A model generated the notes under the pieces. That model saw nothing but the letters and a program-made list of their open reading frames with translations. It made no database searches and was not told the origin of the DNA. 64,000 bases of DNA from Saprospiraceae bacterium (GTDB lineage: Bacteria > Bacteroidota > Bacteroidia > Chitinophagales > Saprospiraceae): assembly GCA_016715465.1 (NCBI GenBank), contig JADKAA010000024.1:1612001-1676000 (forward strand), written 5' to 3'. Position 1 is the stretch's first letter; each line of letters starts with the position of its first letter. Positions 16,566-24,591 of the stretch are shown piece by piece. Both the position numbers and the translations under genes were made by a program.

Positions 16566-17801
16566 TTAATTGAAATTTTTTCCTGCTTCTTCCATATGGC
16601 TGGAGACAAACGGAATGTGCGTGCCTTTTAGGAGCATGTTCCAGTATATCCATCTGAATGCGAGTTTTCCCATATGGTTTATCCTGCTTTCCTTCATCAG
16701 TCTTAAAGGGCCTATACCAGGGAAAGGAAAAGTTCCTTCGACAGGTTCATGCGTGTAGTTGAAGTCGATGAGCAAGGCTTTGCCATCTCCTGTTTCAACA
16801 AAACAATTGGCATGTCCGTCAAACTCCTCTGCCAGTGGTTCGCCCTTAATATAGTGCTTAATGTTTTGTGTAAGAATTTCCGCTTCAAAGTGTGCCACTG
16901 AACCCGCTTTTGATGCAGGAATATTGGATGCATCTCCCAAAACAAAGATGTTTTCATATTCCAGAGACTGAAGGGTAGCTTTATGGGTTGGGACAAAATT
17001 GAGGTCATCACCCATGCCTGATCTTGCCAGTAATTCATCTCCTTTGTTGGTTGGAACCGTCACCAGCAGGTCAAAAGCTACTTCTCTTCCCCCATAATCC
17101 ACGATGACTTTTTTATCATTGTCAACAGATTCAATGGCGAAGTCGGCTTCAATTTTAATGTGTTTTTCATCCAGTAAATGGTCGAGTGCTGCGGTAGCCT
17201 TTGGTTTCGTAAACGCACCACTCAATGGAGTCACGAAGCTTATTTCAACTTTGTCCCGCATGTTTTTATGTTTAAAGAAAGAGTCGGCCAAAAAGGCAAA
17301 TTCCAATGGTGCCACCGGGCATTTAATGGGCATTTCGGTGATGTGGACCAGCAACTTTCCACCCTGCCATTCCCTTAATTTGTTTCGCAGGGCAAGTGCC
17401 CCCTCAAATGTGTAAAAATCAAACACACTTTTTTGCCATTCCGATCCTTTCATGCCTGCAATTTCTTCCGGTGCTATTTTTGCACCGGTAGCAATGATGA
17501 GGATGTCATAGTTTAAAATGCGACCATCGGCCATTATTACTTCATTTGTCTTTGGGCTGATGACATCAATCGAACCTTTTATTAATTCTACGCCGTTTGG
17601 GATAAACTCCTCAATGCGTTTGATGATATCCTCAGGAGCATAAATTTCAAAAGGCAGAAAAAGATAACCCGGCTGGTAATGATGCTCTTCATTTTCATCA
17701 ATTATTTGTATTTGCCATTCTTTTGCATCTAATTCGTGGCTTAAATGGTTGGCCATCATGGTTCCGGCAGTGCCTGCACCCAGTATTAAAATTTTTTTCA
17801 T
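16566..17801 (-). CDS. Sulfide:quinone oxidoreductase family flavoprotein
   Basis: FAD-dependent oxidoreductase of 411 residues that oxidises sulfide to sulfane sulfur and passes electrons to the quinone pool. It starts with a Rossmann FAD motif (ILILGAGTAGTMMANHL), has an ATG box-like segment (ILIIATGAKI), and the two redox-active cysteines expected for SQR at C161 (MPIKCPVAPLEFAF) and C333 (HANCFVETG). The KCPVAPLEFAF signature is characteristic of SQR rather than NADH dehydrogenase II. It heads a leftward operon with TusE-like and DsrE genes. Sulfide detoxification or use as electron donor are both possible. Confidence 0.88.
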   Translation of the reverse strand: MKKILILGAGTAGTMMANHLSHELDAKEWQIQIIDENEEHHYQPGYLFLPFEIYAPEDIIKRIEEFIPNGVELIKGSIDVISPKTNEVIMADGRILNYDILIIATGAKIAPEEIAGMKGSEWQKSVFDFYTFEGALALRNKLREWQGGKLLVHITEMPIKCPVAPLEFAFLADSFFKHKNMRDKVEISFVTPLSGAFTKPKATAALDHLLDEKHIKIEADFAIESVDNDKKVIVDYGGREVAFDLLVTVPTNKGDELLARSGMGDDLNFVPTHKATLQSLEYENIFVLGDASNIPASKAGSVAHFEAEILTQNIKHYIKGEPLAEEFDGHANCFVETGDGKALLIDFNYTHEPVEGTFPFPGIGPLRLMKESRINHMGKLAFRWIYWNMLLKGTHIPFVSSHMEEAGKNFN

Positions 17802-17822
17802 TGATTTGCATTATTGTTAGGT

Positions 17823-17830
17823 CAAAATTA
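17823..17830 (-). promoter_or_regulatory. Candidate -7 element for the SQR operon
   Basis: The minus strand reads TAATTTTG, an exact TAnnTTTG match, 21 bases before the ATG at 17801. The -33 element is not clear. Two palindromes further upstream (17875-17890 and 17897-17910) may be operator sites for this promoter. Confidence 0.45.
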
Positions 17831-17874
17831 CAAGCTTTGCATTTTAACTCCGACGATGGTGATCATGCTTCTTC

Positions 17875-17890
17875 ATGAGATGTAGCTCAT
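17875..17890. promoter_or_regulatory. Palindrome ATGAG-N6-CTCAT upstream of SQR
   Basis: Perfect 5-base arms (17875-17879 and 17886-17890) separated by 6 bases, about 65-70 bases upstream of the inferred SQR transcription start. It is a candidate transcription factor site; the regulator is unknown. Confidence 0.3.
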
Positions 17891-17896
17891 TTTTTG

Positions 17897-17910
17897 GTAA
17901 CACAGGTTAC
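17897..17910. promoter_or_regulatory. Palindrome GTAAC-N4-GTTAC upstream of SQR
   Basis: Perfect 5-base arms (17897-17901 and 17906-17910) with a 4-base spacer, the geometry of Crp/Fnr-family boxes although the half-site differs from TTGAT. It lies in the gap between SQR (leftward) and the SRPBCC gene (rightward) and could act on either. Confidence 0.35.
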
Positions 17911-18216
17911 ATTATGGCTATTTAAAGGTAATTGATTGAAAATGAGAATTTAATTAAGATGTGAATATTAAATTCAACCTAAAATCTGAGGTGGGAGGGT
18001 TAGCATGCTGATGGTTGCGCCCATTTTAATAAAGGCATGCTGATTCAACCAATCCTAAAGCGGTGAGATGGTAACTTATTCGCAATAGCTTTACTTTTCC
18101 TTTGGTTGTAAGGTTTGGAATGCAATCATATATTTTTGGATTTACGGGGGTTGAATGTTTGGCAAGATTCCATTTATTTCCAACTTGTGAATATATTTAC
18201 CCCGAAAAAATGCGAT

Positions 18217-19074
18217 ATGATACATGTTTCGATAAAAATAGCGGCACCACTAGACAGCGTTTGGGCAAAATATACAGATCCTTGGCACATCCTTCACTGG
18301 AATGCAGCCATAGATAGCTGGCATTCCACTTATGCGGAAAATGACCTGCGGGAAGGAGGGAAGTTTCTAACTCGAATGGAAGCAAAAGATCAAAGCATGG
18401 GTTTTGATTTTTCAGGGACTTACACAGTGGTAATGGCTCTTGAAAAATTGGCCTATATCCTCGATGATGGCCGAAGTGTCAGCGTGCTGTTTTCTGAGGA
18501 GAATGGCCTCACTGAAATCTACACATCTTTTGATGTAGAAACGGTAAATAGTGAAGAAATACAGCGATCTGGATGGCAGGCCATTCTGGATAATTTTGGC
18601 CGCTACGTATTAAAATCTGCGAATGTAGAGCAGATGCATTTTGAAACCCTCATTGATTCAAGTCCTGCACTGGTATATAAGATGATGCTGGAGGATACCC
18701 ATTACCGTGCCTGGACTTCTGTTTTTAACCCTACCTCCTGTTTTAGAGGAAATTGGGAAAAGGGCAGTATGATGCGGTTCATGGGTATAGATCAGGATGG
18801 AAATACCGGAGGCATGGTAAGCAGAATAAAAGAAAATTTACCGGGAAAATTCCTCAGTATTGAGCATCTGGGTGTATTGAAAGGAGATGTCGAGATCATG
18901 GAAGGACCGGAAGTGGCAAGCTGGGCCGGAGGATTGGAAAACTATACTTTTCAGGAGGATGGCAACTCCTGCATGCTTAAAATTGATATGGACGCTGATC
19001 CAGAATTCAAATCCTACTTTGAGGAATCATGGCCAAAAGCGCTTTCCATATTCAAAGACATTTGCGAAAGATAA
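18217..19074 (+). CDS. Tandem SRPBCC (AHSA1-like) domain protein
   Basis: A protein of about 285 residues made of two START/SRPBCC-type domains. The first begins IHVSIKIAAPLDSVWAKYTDPWHILHWNAAIDSW, the second begins MHFETLIDSSPALVYKMMLEDTHYRAWTSVFNP; each has the helix-grip start and the internal GG..E pattern of AHSA1-like proteins. The function is unknown; relatives bind hydrophobic ligands or act as Hsp90 activator homologues. The ATG at 18217 is preferred over an upstream one at 18115 because the added 34 residues do not match the domain. It stands alone. Confidence 0.8.
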   Translation: MIHVSIKIAAPLDSVWAKYTDPWHILHWNAAIDSWHSTYAENDLREGGKFLTRMEAKDQSMGFDFSGTYTVVMALEKLAYILDDGRSVSVLFSEENGLTEIYTSFDVETVNSEEIQRSGWQAILDNFGRYVLKSANVEQMHFETLIDSSPALVYKMMLEDTHYRAWTSVFNPTSCFRGNWEKGSMMRFMGIDQDGNTGGMVSRIKENLPGKFLSIEHLGVLKGDVEIMEGPEVASWAGGLENYTFQEDGNSCMLKIDMDADPEFKSYFEESWPKALSIFKDICER

Positions 19075-19456
19075 TTCTTTTTGGGTTTTCAATTAAGGGG
19101 AGTAATTTGTATTGTAGGCATCCCTCTCTACTTTGTCTTAATTCTGCTGACATCATTTCATTTGATGACTCAGGTCATGCCTTACTTGCCTAATTCCAAA
19201 CTAATTGCAGAGAGAATCATAAGGGCATTAGTTACTTCAGGATTAACAGAGGAAGATTCATGAAATTCAAAATTAATGTTTGCGGCCCTTTTGAATTTGG
19301 GAATTAAGTTATTCACTGTGGTATGATGATCTTTATGAAAAAGCCGGTTAATCAAGTGTTGATTCATTAGATAGTAAGCAGAAGATAACACATAATGCCA
19401 GAAGGTTTTCCTGATAGGAGATTTAGTTAATTGATTCAGGCTTACAAATTGCGATT

Positions 19457-19495
19457 AGCTCCGGCCGCATGTGAAGTATGGACCGGAGCTTTTTT
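19457..19495 (+). terminator. Hairpin with T-tract, no matching upstream gene
   Basis: Stem AGCTCCGG (19457-19464) with CCGGAGCT (19483-19490), an 18-base loop, and six T residues (19490-19495). It has the form of an intrinsic terminator on the plus strand. The nearest upstream stop is at 19074, nearly 400 bases away, so it may terminate a long 3' UTR or a small RNA. Confidence 0.5.
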
Positions 19496-19594
19496 AAAGG
19501 GTTTATAGTAAAGATCCAACCAGGCTTTGGAAAAAAATAAATAGAGAAATTTCAATCACCATGCACCCTGATTTATGTCATTTATTGGTTTTTT

Positions 19595-19608
19595 ATGATC
19601 TAAATCAT
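19595..19608. promoter_or_regulatory. FNR-type box upstream of the nos operon
   Basis: Perfect palindrome ATGATCTAAATCAT, i.e. TGAT-N4... in the geometry of the FNR box TTGAT-N4-ATCAA with the outermost base changed on each side. Its centre lies about 44 bases before the inferred transcription start (about 19646), close to the -41.5 position of class II Crp/Fnr activation. The Crp/Fnr-family gene at 28133-28738 has an FNR-like recognition helix. Confidence 0.65.
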
Positions 19609-19631
19609 ATTGAAAAAGGCATCAATAGGAC

Positions 19632-19639
19632 TTTCTTTG
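19632..19639 (+). promoter_or_regulatory. Degenerate -7 element of the nos operon
   Basis: TTTCTTTG matches TAnnTTTG except at the second base and lies 18 bases before the cytochrome c ATG at 19658. A weak -7 with no -33 TTG is what an activator-dependent promoter would look like, and the FNR-type box sits at the right distance. Confidence 0.4.
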
Positions 19640-19657
19640 TACTCAAAATAAAAATTT

Positions 19658-20152
19658 ATGAATATGAGAAAAACAGTTTATTACATCGTATTGCCTTTAA
19701 TGGCCATTTTTGCGGCTTCATGCGGCAATAAGACTACTCAGGAAGGATCTTCCGAATCCACAGAAGCACCGCAAAGTATGGTAAAGGACGCTTCTGACTA
19801 TGATCCTTCAAGGGGTGAAGGTAAATATACAGCGGAAAACGTAATCCTGGGTGCAACCCTGGATGGGGCAATGGCTGAAGCAGGTAGTAAGATTCAAGGG
19901 GTTAAATGTTCTTCATGTCACAAATTGACAGATGAAAAATTGGTAGGACCGGGTTGGAAAGGCGTTACCGAAAGAAGAAAGCCAGAGTGGATTTTGAATT
20001 TCATCACAAATCCAGATCCAATGATTGACAAAGATCCCGAGGTTCAGGCTCAATTGGAATTATGTCTTGTGAGAATGCCAAATCAGAATCTTCAGGACCA
20101 GGAAGCCAGATCAGTGCTTGAGTTTATGCGAAAAAATGATGGTGTCAAATAA
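19658..20152 (+). CDS. Cytochrome c lipoprotein of the nos cluster
   Basis: A 164-residue periplasmic-side lipoprotein with a signal ending in FAASC (C22) and a single class I heme site, C84-S-S-C87-H88, followed by the family segment LTDEKLVGPGWKGV. The distal heme ligand is probably the methionine in VRMPNQNL. It is the first gene of the nos operon, 36 bases before nosZ, so it most likely donates electrons to NosZ, as proposed for the c-type cytochromes in clade II nos clusters. It is a candidate for the link to the quinol pool via a bc1/alternative complex III. Confidence 0.88.
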   Translation: MNMRKTVYYIVLPLMAIFAASCGNKTTQEGSSESTEAPQSMVKDASDYDPSRGEGKYTAENVILGATLDGAMAEAGSKIQGVKCSSCHKLTDEKLVGPGWKGVTERRKPEWILNFITNPDPMIDKDPEVQAQLELCLVRMPNQNLQDQEARSVLEFMRKNDGVK

Positions 20153-20188
20153 CAGATTCAAACCTTCTAATTAAATAAATAAAATAAC

Positions 20189-22168
20189 ATGAGATCAAGA
20201 ATTATTATGTCAATGAGTTTTGTATGCTTGTTGGCAATGCTTTATTCCTGCAAGCCTAAAAATGCAGGTACCGCTGTAAGTGGAGACGCTGCAGCAAAGA
20301 CGTATGTCGCACCAGGTAAATATGATGAATTTTATAATTTTGTCAGCGGAGGATTCAGTGGACAGATGAGTGCCTATGGCCTGCCTAGTGGAAGATTACT
20401 TCGTGTAATTCCCGTATTTTCGGTGGATCCTGAAAAGGGATGGGGTTATTCAGAAGAGACAAAGCCTATGCTGATGACTTCCCACGGCTTTGTGCCATGG
20501 GATGACCTTCACCACCCTGAAATGTCACAAACCAATGGTGAAGTGGATGGCAGGTGGGTTTTTGGCAATGCCAATAATACCCCTCGTGTAGCCAGAATCG
20601 ACCTCACTACCTTCCGTACGGCGGAAATCATTGAGCTGCCAAATTCCGGTGGTAATCACTCTTCTCCGTTCATCACCGAGAATACAGAATACGTCGTTGC
20701 AGGTACCCGATTTTCAGTGCCTGCCGACAATTCCAACGGAGATGTGCCCATCAATTCTTATAAGGAGAATTTTAAGGGACACCTGAGTTTTATTTCAGTA
20801 GATAAAACCAGCGGAGCCATGGATGTAGCTTTCCAGATACAATGCCCGGGTGTCAATTTTGACTTGAGCCATGCCGGTAAAGGAAAGTCTCATGGTTGGT
20901 TCTTTTTCTCTTGTTACAACACCGAGCAGGCAAATTCCTTGCTTGAAGTCAATGCCTCTCAGAAAGACAAGGATTTCATCATGGCTGTAAACTGGAAAAA
21001 GGCAGAAGAATACATTAAAGCAGGAAAAGCGAGAAAAGTACCCGCAAGATACGCGCACAATGTGTATGATGAAAAAACACATACCGCAAAGCACGAAATC
21101 AGGAAAGAGGTATTAATTCTGGATGCCAAGGAATTGAAAGACCTGTGTTATATGATACCATGTCCTAAATCACCACACGGCTGTGACGTAGATCCAACAG
21201 GTGAGTATATTGTTGGCAGTGGAAAGCTTGCTGCACTTATTCCTGTATTTTCTTTTGACAAATTGCAGAAAGCCATTGCTGATAAAAGTTTTGATGGCGA
21301 ATATGATGGTATTCCCGTTGTTAAATATGAATCTGCATTGTACGGTGAAGTAAAGAAACCAGGCCTGGGTCCTTTGCATACAGAATTTGACGCCAACGGA
21401 AATGCCTACACTTCATTTTTTGTTTCTTCAGAAATTGTGAAGTGGAACATCAAAGACCTTAAGGTGCTGGACAGAGTGCCTACCTATTACTCCGTAGGTC
21501 ACTTATGTGTGCCAGGTGGTGATTCCAAGAAGCCATTTGGAAAATACCTTATCGCCTACAACAAAATTACGAAAGACAGATATCTGCCTACCGGTCCGGA
21601 ATTGGCTCAAAGTGCCCAGCTTTTTGACATAAGCGGTGATAAGATGCAGCTCATTCTCGATTTCCCAACCATTGGTGAACCACACTATGCTCAGGCTGCC
21701 CCAGCTGCCTTAATCAATAACAATAATCAAGTTAAAATTTTTAAGATCGATGAAAATGCACACCCTTATGTGGCAAAAGGGGAAGGAGAGTCAAAGGTAG
21801 TAAGAGATGGAAATAAAGTTCATGTTTATATGACTGCCGTGAGATCACACTTCTCACCTGACAACATTGAGGGTATTCGTATGGGAGACGAAGTTTACTT
21901 CCATGTGACCAACCTCGAGCAAGACTGGGACGTTCCCCACGGCTTTGGAGTAAAGGGAGCAAACAATGCTGAATTGTTGATTATGCCTGGTGAAACCACT
22001 ACCCTTAAATGGTCTCCTGACAGGGTAGGTATGTTCCCTATGTATTGTACTGACTTCTGTAGCGCGCTGCACCAGGAAATGCAGGGCTACGTCAGGGTTT
22101 CACCTGCTGGCAGCAAAGTGCCACTTTCTTTTACCCTTGGGGGTAATAGCACACAGCCTGCCAAATAA
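20189..22168 (+). CDS. nosZ: Nitrous oxide reductase, clade II (Sec type), with lipoprotein-like signal
   Basis: Copper enzyme that reduces N2O to N2, 659 residues. The N-terminus has no twin-arginine motif but a Sec-type signal ending in LYSC (C21), so the protein is clade II and may be lipidated. The beta-propeller contributes the CuZ histidines seen in DDLHHPEMS, GGNHSSPF, GKSHGWFFFS, SPHGCDVDP, GPLHTEFD, VGHLCVPGGDS and IGEPHYAQA. The C-terminal cupredoxin domain has the CuA site CTDFCSALHQEMQGYV. It is followed by a strong hairpin at 22301-22327 and then the nosL fusion gene. Confidence 0.96.
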   Translation: MRSRIIMSMSFVCLLAMLYSCKPKNAGTAVSGDAAAKTYVAPGKYDEFYNFVSGGFSGQMSAYGLPSGRLLRVIPVFSVDPEKGWGYSEETKPMLMTSHGFVPWDDLHHPEMSQTNGEVDGRWVFGNANNTPRVARIDLTTFRTAEIIELPNSGGNHSSPFITENTEYVVAGTRFSVPADNSNGDVPINSYKENFKGHLSFISVDKTSGAMDVAFQIQCPGVNFDLSHAGKGKSHGWFFFSCYNTEQANSLLEVNASQKDKDFIMAVNWKKAEEYIKAGKARKVPARYAHNVYDEKTHTAKHEIRKEVLILDAKELKDLCYMIPCPKSPHGCDVDPTGEYIVGSGKLAALIPVFSFDKLQKAIADKSFDGEYDGIPVVKYESALYGEVKKPGLGPLHTEFDANGNAYTSFFVSSEIVKWNIKDLKVLDRVPTYYSVGHLCVPGGDSKKPFGKYLIAYNKITKDRYLPTGPELAQSAQLFDISGDKMQLILDFPTIGEPHYAQAAPAALINNNNQVKIFKIDENAHPYVAKGEGESKVVRDGNKVHVYMTAVRSHFSPDNIEGIRMGDEVYFHVTNLEQDWDVPHGFGVKGANNAELLIMPGETTTLKWSPDRVGMFPMYCTDFCSALHQEMQGYVRVSPAGSKVPLSFTLGGNSTQPAK

Positions 22169-22300
22169 AGGCGTGCTCGGAGAAATAAACTGCAATGAGA
22201 ATTTTTTCATTGTTGGTTTTGGTAAACGTTATATTTGAATAAGGGAAAGTTGAAAGACTTCCTGAATGAGCAAAGAACTATTTTTCACATAATTCATGAA

Positions 22301-22327
22301 AAGGGGAGTGCCATCGGCACTCCCCTT
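22301..22327 (+). terminator. Strong hairpin between nosZ and the nosL fusion gene
   Basis: Twelve-base perfect stem AAGGGGAGTGCC (22301-22312) with GGCACTCCCCTT (22316-22327) and a 3-base loop. Only TTATTC follows, so the T-tract is poor in the plus direction. It ends 18 bases before the nosL-fusion ATG at 22346. It may be a partial terminator or a stabilising stem that raises nosZ mRNA over the downstream maturation genes. Confidence 0.6.
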
Positions 22328-22345
22328 ATTCAAAAAATATAGACC

Positions 22346-23362
22346 ATGAATAATCAGGTTTCCAATTTGTCCCGGTATCTTTTAATCGGGGCTGCATTTT
22401 CTTTGGTAATTTCCATTTTTACACCGATATGGAGGATAGACCTTGACGCACCACAGTACCCTGAAGGACTTCGGTTGCTTATTTATGCCAACAAATTGGG
22501 GGGAGATGTTGAGATTGTCAATGGACTTAATCACTACATTGGTATGAAAACCCTTCATAGTGAAGATTTTATCGAATTTACCCTACTTCCTTACCTCATT
22601 GGGTTTTTCGCTGCGGCATCATTTTTTGTGGCATTTAAACGGAGTAAAAAATTGTTGTATGCCTTGTTGGTTTTGTTTTTAGTTTTTGGCATAGTTTCAA
22701 TGATTGATTTTTGGAGGTGGGAATACGACTATGGACACAACCTCGATCCCAATGCAGCCATTGTTGTTCCGGGTATGGCTTATCAGCCACCTCTTATTGG
22801 ATTTAAACAGCTGCTCAATTTTGGGGCATATTCAATTCCTGATATTGGAGGTTGGTTATTTATTCTTGCAGGATTGTTGATGTTAGCAGCTTCCTACATT
22901 GAATTTAAGGGAGGTAAAAAGATATCTCAGACAGTTATCAATTTGTCATTTCCTCTGGGTCTGCTTTTTTTGGCATCCTGTGGCCAGCCTGGGCCAGAAC
23001 CCATTAATGTCAACAAAGACGTTTGTCAACACTGTAAAATGAACATTTCAGATACCCGTTTTGCTGCCGAACTCATTACGCCAAAAGGACGGATTTATAA
23101 ATTTGACGACATTTTGTGCATGGCCGCTTTTGATAATAATCAGCCGGAAAAGGGCGGAATAATGTACATATGTGATTATGGAAATCCAGGCACCCTGGTT
23201 TCTATTGATTCTGTTAGTTTCTTAAAAGGCGAAGCGATCCAAAGTCCCATGAGGGGCAATGTGGCTGCATTCGCCTCCGACGAAGACATGAATGAATACA
23301 ACATTGCCTGGCAGGCAAAACCCATCGGAAAAGCCGAATTATTTGTAGCTTTGTCTAAATGA
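22346..23362 (+). CDS. nosL: Membrane domain-NosL fusion protein
   Basis: A 338-residue protein with two parts. Residues 1-200 form an integral membrane domain with about four to five hydrophobic segments and a periplasmic loop. Residues from about 205 are a NosL copper-binding domain: a lipobox-like FLASC (C212), then VCQHCKMNISDTRFAAELI with the CxxCKM metal motif and the FDDILCMAAF segment. NosL delivers Cu(I) to apo-NosZ. The presence of a lipobox at the junction suggests descent from a separate membrane protein gene and a nosL lipoprotein gene that fused. The stop overlaps nosD as ATGA. Confidence 0.85.
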   Translation: MNNQVSNLSRYLLIGAAFSLVISIFTPIWRIDLDAPQYPEGLRLLIYANKLGGDVEIVNGLNHYIGMKTLHSEDFIEFTLLPYLIGFFAAASFFVAFKRSKKLLYALLVLFLVFGIVSMIDFWRWEYDYGHNLDPNAAIVVPGMAYQPPLIGFKQLLNFGAYSIPDIGGWLFILAGLLMLAASYIEFKGGKKISQTVINLSFPLGLLFLASCGQPGPEPINVNKDVCQHCKMNISDTRFAAELITPKGRIYKFDDILCMAAFDNNQPEKGGIMYICDYGNPGTLVSIDSVSFLKGEAIQSPMRGNVAAFASDEDMNEYNIAWQAKPIGKAELFVALSK

Positions 23363-24591
23363 GGTATTCGTTTTTTTGGTTTTTAGTGCTGTTTTGCTTT
23401 CATGTTCATGCGGACACGCTCCAGGTCGGACGGGGAAAGAAATATTCAAGCATTAAATCAGCCCTTGAAGTAGCGCATAATGGGGATACTGTGATGGTAT
23501 TTCCAGGGGATTACCGGGAAGGAAATATCATCATTAAAAAAGCCATCGTGCTTACAGGTATAAACAGACCTTTGCTTGACGGACTTAAAAAAAGTGAAGT
23601 CCTTTCCATAAAATCGGATTCGGTGACGGTAAAGGGATTTCGGGTAGTGCGCTCCAACTTTTCAACGCTGGAGGATCCCGCAGCCATTAAAGTGTATGAT
23701 TCCAATTATGTCGTAATCGAAGACAATATCCTGGAAGATAATTTTTTCGGCATATACATACAATACGGCAGGCACTGTGCCATTAAAAACAATGTGATAA
23801 AGGCATATGGCAAGGATGAACAAATGATCGGGAATGGTATCCATTGCTGGAAAAGTGACAGCCTGCTGATCATTGGCAATAATGTCAGTGGGCACCGCGA
23901 TGGCATCTACTTTGAATTCGTAACAAACTCACTCATTTGGAGGAATGTTTCACACTTTAACATTCGTTACGGACTTCATTTTATGTTTTCCAATAATGAT
24001 GCGTATATTTCCAATGTATTCAAAAACAACGGGTCAGGAGTTGCAGTGATGTTTACCAAACATGTAAGGATGTTCAACAACCATTTTATGGAAAATTGGG
24101 GGGATGCATCCTATGGTTTATTGCTCAAGGAAATTTCGGATTGCCATATTCTGGGCAACAAATTCACCAAGAATACAGCTGCCATTTATCTGGAAGGGGT
24201 AAGCAGGGCTGAGATTTCCAGGTGTACTTTTGAGGAAAATGGCTGGGGAATGCAAATTCAGGCAAGTTGCATGGACAACCATATCTTTGACAACGATTTT
24301 ATCCGCAATACCTTTGATGTAAGTACCAATGGAGATTTGGTACTCAATAGTTTTTATGAGAATTATTGGGATAAATATGAAGGCTACGACCTCAATAAGG
24401 ACAAAACCGGTGATATACCTTATCATCCGCTCAGCCTGTTTAGCATGATAGCAGAAAGCAATGCATCTGCTATGCTTATGTATCGCAGCTTTGTGGTCAT
24501 GCTTATGGACAGGACCGAAAAAATTATGCCCAGCATTACGCCTGATAATTTTGTGGACAATCAGCCCCGAATGAAACGTGTTAATTTATGA
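23359..24591 (+). CDS. nosD: NosD, periplasmic copper-site maturation protein
   Basis: A 410-residue secreted protein with an N-terminal signal (FFWFLVLFCFHVHA) and a right-handed beta-helix made of repeated segments such as NYVVIEDNILEDNFFGIYIQYG, ALKNNVI-like turns and NDAYISNVFKNNGSGVAV, the carbohydrate-binding/CASH repeat pattern of NosD. It ends in a C-terminal hydrophobic-basic stretch. NosD works with the NosFY ABC transporter to assemble the CuZ cluster. It overlaps the preceding nosL fusion and the following nosF by 4 bases each. Confidence 0.93.
   Translation: MRYSFFWFLVLFCFHVHADTLQVGRGKKYSSIKSALEVAHNGDTVMVFPGDYREGNIIIKKAIVLTGINRPLLDGLKKSEVLSIKSDSVTVKGFRVVRSNFSTLEDPAAIKVYDSNYVVIEDNILEDNFFGIYIQYGRHCAIKNNVIKAYGKDEQMIGNGIHCWKSDSLLIIGNNVSGHRDGIYFEFVTNSLIWRNVSHFNIRYGLHFMFSNNDAYISNVFKNNGSGVAVMFTKHVRMFNNHFMENWGDASYGLLLKEISDCHILGNKFTKNTAAIYLEGVSRAEISRCTFEENGWGMQIQASCMDNHIFDNDFIRNTFDVSTNGDLVLNSFYENYWDKYEGYDLNKDKTGDIPYHPLSLFSMIAESNASAMLMYRSFVVMLMDRTEKIMPSITPDNFVDNQPRMKRVNL

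Larger units (their letters stand above)
17802..18216. other. Divergent intergenic region SQR / SRPBCC gene
   Basis: This 415-base AT-rich gap separates two divergent genes. Apart from the SQR promoter and two palindromes listed separately, it contains TATATTTA (18193-18200), one mismatch from TAnnTTTG, about 17 bases before the SRPBCC start. No ORF with support is present between 17911 and 18190. Confidence 0.4.
19075..19657. other. 583-base intergenic region upstream of the nos operon
   Basis: No supported gene is seen here. The stretch holds a terminator-like hairpin with T-tract at 19457-19495 that follows no obvious gene, an FNR-type palindrome at 19595-19608, and a degenerate -7 element at 19632-19639. 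A frame at 19081-19263 starts at TTG and has no recognisable family. Confidence 0.45.

Noticed and set aside
16544..16609. Upstream extension of the TusE-like frame.
   Set aside because: It overlaps the SQR gene end by 44 bases, and family members begin at the ATG at 16543.
19081..19263. A 60-codon plus-strand frame after the SRPBCC gene.
   Set aside because: It begins with TTG, has no recognisable family and lies in a gap with no promoter of its own; read as chance frame.
22196..22243. A 15-codon frame between nosZ and the nosL fusion.
   Set aside because: Too short, no overlap with neighbours and no coupling signal, unlike the 32-codon gene at 53971-54069.
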